From UBA3775 sp051877895 (GTDB lineage: Bacteria; Bacillota; Clostridia; Lachnospirales; Lachnospiraceae), in NCBI GenBank assembly GCA_051877895.1, contig JBJEJI010000076.1, forward strand, positions 36,671 through 100,670: a stretch of DNA of 64,000 bases, given 5' to 3'. The position numbers and the translations under genes were made by a program. Each line of letters opens with the position of its first letter. Position 1 is the first letter of the stretch. Of the stretch, positions 60,171 to 64,000 are shown in pieces. Under the pieces are notes generated by a model, which ran no database searches, had not been told where the DNA came from, and saw only the letters and a program-made list of their open reading frames with translations.

Positions 60171-60249
60171 AAAACACCTCCCATGTTTACAATACATTTT
60201 AAATGATTTTCAGTGACAAATATGCATATATTTAAATATTCACATTCGT

Positions 60250-60287
60250 AACAATAATCCGACAGCTTACGCTCCCGGATTATCGGA
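60250..60287 (-). terminator. Hairpin after atpC
   Basis: ATAATCCG and CGGATTAT (60254-60283) form an 8-bp stem, with AGC-TTAC-GCT inside. It lies 9 bp after the atpC stop, but the minus side has only TGTTACG after it, so termination would be weak or factor-dependent. Confidence 0.5.
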
Positions 60288-60291
60288 AAAA

Positions 60292-60702
60292 TCAATGTTT
60301 ATCTGCAAGGTTCAATCTTATCAAAGATTTCTTAAGAGCAATTTCCGCACGCTGCATGTTCGTGTTCATGTCAGAAGAAGCCAAACGCCTCTCTGCACGG
60401 ATTCTTGCTTCTTCAGCTCTTTTAATATCGATTTCATGAGGCCATTCACAGCTTTCGGAAAGTATTGTTACCTCTTCAGCCTGTATTTCAAGAAAGCCCT
60501 CAAGCATGGTGGCTTCCTTCACCTCACCATTCAACGTAATTCTTAATACGCCGGGCGCAACAATGGCCGTAAGGGGAATATGGTTTTTGTAAACACCAAT
60601 CTCACCTTCTGTTGTGGTCAGCTCAATCATGTCGGCTTCACCGTCATAAAAAACTCTGCCCGGTGAAAAAACCTTTAATTTAAAAGAATTTGTATTAGCC
60701 AT
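60292..60702 (-). CDS. atpC: ATP synthase F1 epsilon subunit
   Basis: A 136-residue epsilon subunit: N-terminal beta-barrel (FKLKVFSPGRVFYDGEADMIELTTTEGEIGV) and the C-terminal helical pair (RAEEARIRAERRLA) that can inhibit ATP hydrolysis. It begins 2 bp after atpD's stop. Last gene of the atp operon, which here runs alpha-gamma-beta-epsilon. Confidence 0.95.
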   Translation of the reverse strand: MANTNSFKLKVFSPGRVFYDGEADMIELTTTEGEIGVYKNHIPLTAIVAPGVLRITLNGEVKEATMLEGFLEIQAEEVTILSESCEWPHEIDIKRAEEARIRAERRLASSDMNTNMQRAEIALKKSLIRLNLADKH

Positions 60703-60704
60703 AA

Positions 60705-62102
60705 TTATTTATTCTTATATCTTTCTACGACGTCCTCAATGCCGCCTGCATTTAAGAAGTAGCTTTCCGGAATATCATCGTGTTTTCCTTCCAGGATTTC
60801 TTTAAAGCCCTGGATGGTTTCGGTAACAGGAACATACTTACCCGGAAGACCGGTAAACTGTTCTGCAACATTGAAAGGCTGTGAAAGGAATCTCTGGACC
60901 TTTCTTGCTCTGGATACCAGAATCTTTTCCTCTTCGGAAAGTTCATCCATACCCAGAATTGCAATAATATCCTGAAGTTCCTTGTATCTCTGAAGAATTT
61001 CCTGTACGCCACGGGCAACACTGTAATGCTCCTCACCCACGACTCTAGGGTCCAGAATTCTGGATGTAGATTCCAAAGGATCAACTGCAGGATAAATACC
61101 CAGTTCCACGATGGAACGGGAAAGAACCGTAGTCGCATCCAGATGTGCAAAGGTTGTTGCAGGAGCCGGGTCGGTAAGGTCATCCGCAGGTACATATACT
61201 GCCTGTACGGAAGTAATTGAACCGTTCTTTGTGGAAGTAATACGCTCCTGAAGCGCACCCATTTCAGTCTGCAGAGTAGGCTGGTAACCTACGGCACTAG
61301 GCATACGTCCAAGAAGAGCGGACACCTCAGAACCTGCCTGGGTAAATCGGAAAATATTGTCAATGAAAAGGAGTACGTCCTTTCCACCCTTATCTCTGAA
61401 ATATTCTGCCATGGTAAGTCCTGTAAGACCTACTCTCATTCTTGCTCCCGGCGGCTCATTCATCTGACCGAAAATCATGGTGGTTTTATCAATAACACCG
61501 GATTCAATCATTTCATAGTAAAGGTCATTTCCCTCACGGGTTCTTTCACCTACACCGGTGAATACGGAATATCCGCCGTGCTCAGTAGCAATATTGGTAA
61601 TCAGCTCCTGAATAAGTACGGTTTTACCTACGCCGGCACCACCAAAAAGACCGATTTTACCACCCTTCTGATAAGGACAGAGAAGATCTACTACTTTAAT
61701 ACCGGTCTCAAGAATTTCTGTTTCCGTAGACTGTTCCGCAAAAGTAGGAGCCTTTCTGTGAATAGGGTAATACTCAACATCTGTCGGTTCCGGCTTTTCA
61801 TCAATAGGCTTACCAAGTACATTGAACATACGTCCTAATGTATTTAAACCTACAGGTACTTTTATGGGACCTCCTGTAGATACTGCTTCCATACCACGAA
61901 CAAGTCCATCTGTAGGACCCATGGCAATACACTTTACGGTGTCATCACCAAGATGCTGGGCAACCTCGACAACAAGTACCTCGCCATTACTTCGGGTAAT
62001 TTCAATAGCATCATTTATTTCCGGCAGGCAGCCTTCCGGAAACTTAATGTCAAGCACCGCACCGATAATCTGCGTTATTTTGCCTGTTGCTTTATTTTCC
62101 AA
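60705..62102 (-). CDS. atpD: ATP synthase F1 beta subunit
   Basis: Catalytic subunit, 465 residues. P-loop GGAGVGKTVLIQEL, catalytic-site GVGERTREGNDLYYEM and the DELSEEEKILVSRARKVQRFLSQPF motif are intact; no sodium-binding information sits in this subunit. The start is a TTG with GGAGG about 6 bases upstream. It is 78 bp after atpG; the gap contains a small perfect hairpin. Confidence 0.97.
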   Translation of the reverse strand: MENKATGKITQIIGAVLDIKFPEGCLPEINDAIEITRSNGEVLVVEVAQHLGDDTVKCIAMGPTDGLVRGMEAVSTGGPIKVPVGLNTLGRMFNVLGKPIDEKPEPTDVEYYPIHRKAPTFAEQSTETEILETGIKVVDLLCPYQKGGKIGLFGGAGVGKTVLIQELITNIATEHGGYSVFTGVGERTREGNDLYYEMIESGVIDKTTMIFGQMNEPPGARMRVGLTGLTMAEYFRDKGGKDVLLFIDNIFRFTQAGSEVSALLGRMPSAVGYQPTLQTEMGALQERITSTKNGSITSVQAVYVPADDLTDPAPATTFAHLDATTVLSRSIVELGIYPAVDPLESTSRILDPRVVGEEHYSVARGVQEILQRYKELQDIIAILGMDELSEEEKILVSRARKVQRFLSQPFNVAEQFTGLPGKYVPVTETIQGFKEILEGKHDDIPESYFLNAGGIEDVVERYKNK

Positions 62103-62118
62103 TTCGTTCCTCCAATCC

Positions 62119-62134
62119 TCGCACTTTTGTGCGA
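62119..62134 (-). other. Intercistronic hairpin between atpG and atpD
   Basis: TCGCAC and GTGCGA with a four-base loop form a perfect 6-bp stem at 62119-62134, just upstream of the atpD ribosome binding site. It could be an mRNA processing or stability site in the operon; there is no T-run. Confidence 0.4.
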
Positions 62135-62180
62135 TGGTCCGCGACGAAAACTCTTTCCGTCTGCGATAGAAATAATACTT

Positions 62181-63041
62181 CTATTGATTGATTGCATTTG
62201 CACCTGCAATAATTTCAGTAAGTTCCTGTGTAATGGAACCCTGTCTTGCACGGTTATACTGCAATTCCAAAGACGAAATCATATCCTCTGCATTGCTGGT
62301 TGCACTATCCATAGCCTGCATTCTCGCACCGTTTTCACTGGCAACCGCTTCAATTAAAGCTCCGTAAATTTCTCCGCCTAAATACTTAGGCATTATCATT
62401 TCAAGCGCCTCTTCCGGTTCCGGTTCAAAATTCATTAAAGTCAGTGACTCCTCGTCATCCTGTCCGGCAAAATCATCCGTCGGAAGCAGTTTCAACAAAG
62501 TCGGAATATGGGAAACCGTATTTTTAAATACAGTATATGCAATATAAATTTCGCTGATGTTTCCTTTTTCATACTCTTCCATAAGTGCAGAGGCCAGTTC
62601 GGAAGCATCACTGTAAAGGGGTGCATTTATAATTTCCGAACGGTCTTCTTTTATTTCATAGCCCTTACGGGAAAGCACTTCTGCGCCTTTTCTTCCGATT
62701 GCATAAATCCACGCATCCTCTTTTGCTATATCACTGCCGGTTACAAGCTTGACAATGTTACCATTATATCCGCCGGCAAGTCCTCTGTTGGAAGAAATAA
62801 CAATTACCGCTTTCTTTCCACCGGGATTATTACTGAGATATTTGGCACGGACTTCCGGATCCGACCGGGACAGCATGGAAGAAACCACTCTGTACAACTG
62901 ATTAAAATACGGCTTGGATTCCTCAGCTTTTACCTTCGCTTTCTGCAGTTTGACAGTAGAAACCAGTTTCATGGCCTTGGTAATCTGTCCGGTGCTCTGG
63001 ATACTGGATTTACGCCTCTTGATTTCCCTCATTGAGGCCAT
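62181..63041 (-). CDS. atpG: ATP synthase F1 gamma subunit
   Basis: Central rotor stalk, 286 residues. N-terminal helix MREIKRRKSSIQSTGQITKAMKLVSTVKLQ and C-terminal helix ENGARMQAMDSATSNAEDMI with YNRARQGSITQELTEI form the antiparallel coiled coil; between them lies VVISSNRGLAGGYN. It begins 11 bp after atpA. Confidence 0.96.
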   Translation of the reverse strand: MASMREIKRRKSSIQSTGQITKAMKLVSTVKLQKAKVKAEESKPYFNQLYRVVSSMLSRSDPEVRAKYLSNNPGGKKAVIVISSNRGLAGGYNGNIVKLVTGSDIAKEDAWIYAIGRKGAEVLSRKGYEIKEDRSEIINAPLYSDASELASALMEEYEKGNISEIYIAYTVFKNTVSHIPTLLKLLPTDDFAGQDDEESLTLMNFEPEPEEALEMIMPKYLGGEIYGALIEAVASENGARMQAMDSATSNAEDMISSLELQYNRARQGSITQELTEIIAGANAINQ

Positions 63042-63052
63042 ATCTTTACCTC

Positions 63053-64000
63053 CTACTTAAGTTCTTCCCTGCACTCTTTGATGGCAGTAATGAGCTTCTT
63101 CTCTGTTTCTTCCGAAATGACCTTTTCGGTACGGATTGCTTCAAAGATTTCAGCATATTTACTGCTGATAAGAGTCATAAGTGCAGTTTCAAACTCTGTA
63201 ACTTTTTCAACAGGAATATCAATGAGATATTTATTGGTAGCCGCATAAATAATTACAACCTGCTGTTCAACAGGCATAGGCTTATACTGTGGCTGTTTGA
63301 GCACCTCGCGAATGCGTTCACCCTGGGCAAGCTTCTCCTTTGTATCGGCATCAAGATCGGAACCGAACTGGGAGAAAGCTGCAAGTTCACGGAACTGGGC
63401 AAGCTCAATACGAATAGGTCCTGCAATTTTTTTCATTGCCTTAATCTGTGCTGATCCGCCAACTCGTGATACGGAAAGACCAGCATTTACAGCCGGTCTG
63501 AAACCGGAGTTAAACATTTCTGTTTCAAGATATATCTGACCGTCTGTAATGGAAATTACATTGGTTGGGATATATGCGGATACATCTCCTGCCTGGGTTT
63601 CGATGATTGGAAGAGCTGTAAGTGAACCTCCCCCAAGGGAGTCATTGAGTCTTGCTGCTCTTTCAAGCAATCTGGAATGCAGATAGAAAACATCACCAGG
63701 ATATGCCTCACGTCCGGGCGGTCTCTTCAGAAGGAGAGACAGGGTACGGTATGCGGTTGCATGTTTACTGAGATCATCATAAACAATCAAAACATCCTGA
63801 CCATTTTCCATCCATTCCTCACCGATTGCACAACCGGCATAAGGAGCAATGTACTGAAGCGGTGCAAGTTCGGATGCAGTTGCCGCAACAACAGTTGTAT
63901 AATCCATTGCGCCGTATTCATTAAGTGTTTTTACGATAGATGCAACGGTAGATGCTTTCTGACCGATTGCAACATAAATACATTTTACATTTTCATTTTT
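63053..64000 (-). CDS. atpA: ATP synthase F1 alpha subunit (3' part)
   Basis: Non-catalytic nucleotide-binding subunit. The frame is open to the right edge: upstream of an internal ATG at 63907 it continues NVKCIYVAIGQKASTVASIV, a standard alpha sequence, so the start and P-loop are outside the window. About 315 of about 500 residues are visible. Conserved motifs are VYDDLSKHATAYRTLSLLLKRPPGREAYPG and SVSRVGGSAQIKAMKKIAG. First visible gene of atpA-atpG-atpD-atpC. Confidence 0.96.
   Translation of the reverse strand, partial: KNENVKCIYVAIGQKASTVASIVKTLNEYGAMDYTTVVAATASELAPLQYIAPYAGCAIGEEWMENGQDVLIVYDDLSKHATAYRTLSLLLKRPPGREAYPGDVFYLHSRLLERAARLNDSLGGGSLTALPIIETQAGDVSAYIPTNVISITDGQIYLETEMFNSGFRPAVNAGLSVSRVGGSAQIKAMKKIAGPIRIELAQFRELAAFSQFGSDLDADTKEKLAQGERIREVLKQPQYKPMPVEQQVVIIYAATNKYLIDIPVEKVTEFETALMTLISSKYAEIFEAIRTEKVISEETEKKLITAIKECREELK

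Overview
The window reads as the chromosome of a low-GC, spore-forming type Firmicute, most likely a Lachnospiraceae member (Clostridia). The basis is the protein set: SpoIIID, class II GalT, DUF1385-prmC-prfA linkage, NiaR with nadB/nadC, KtrAB, a Rho with a long Asn/Gln-rich insert, and many secreted proteins of types common in that family. I could not run a search, so the family is an inference. Nearly every gene is on the minus strand; only galT (partial), a rhomboid protease, spoIIID and a HIT protein are on the plus strand. I see no prophage, IS element, CRISPR array or rRNA.

Layout. 1-1.5 kb: end of galT and a rhomboid protease. 1.5-5.3 kb: a four-gene FtsX/MacB-like ABC export operon. 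5.4-10 kb: pgi, spoIIID with a clear sigma-E-type promoter, a DUF3810 membrane protein overlapping a Dabb protein, and an unrecognised membrane/coiled-coil protein. 10-18.5 kb: rho-rpmE-DUF1385-prmC-prfA-ktrB-ktrA-trmH, a translation-termination, transcription-termination and potassium-uptake run. 18.6-30.3 kb: the core expression block rpmG-secE-nusG, rplK-rplA, rplJ-rplL, rpoB-rpoC with an L10 leader and attenuator, a possible L1 operator and several TTGACA-type promoters. 30.5-36.3 kb: a YjdF-like membrane protein, CarD-type regulator, DUF815 ATPase, ilvD and an anchored protein of unknown function. 36.8-43.1 kb: ilvB-ilvN-ilvC and nadB-nadC-niaR. 43.3-47 kb: a small secreted protein with an accessory protein and a lactococcin-972-type ABC exporter. 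47-51 kb: cytidylate-kinase-like protein, then nifS-nifU-MATE. 51.3-56.2 kb: two tRNA-Leu genes, a GH25 lysozyme and a large anchored protein with an apparently dead C39-like domain. 56-60 kb: HIT, murG, TSCPD protein, mtnN, galE. 60.3-64 kb: atpA(partial)-atpG-atpD-atpC.

The most unusual things I see are: (1) a dispersed family of intergenic, multi-hairpin repeats, with two near-full-length copies 30 kb apart and at least six partial copies, one of which supplies the last codons and stop of an ABC ATPase gene; (2) the 43.3-47 kb secreted-protein/exporter cassette whose secreted product does not look like known lactococcin 972; (3) a 13-residue tandem repeat, prion-like insert in Rho; (4) three copies of a 9-bp element at exact 29-bp intervals across the nadB promoter; (5) tRNA-Leu with an AAG anticodon, which implies inosine-34 decoding of leucine codons; (6) a roughly 55-bp tandem repeat that copies the 3' end of the C39-like gene.
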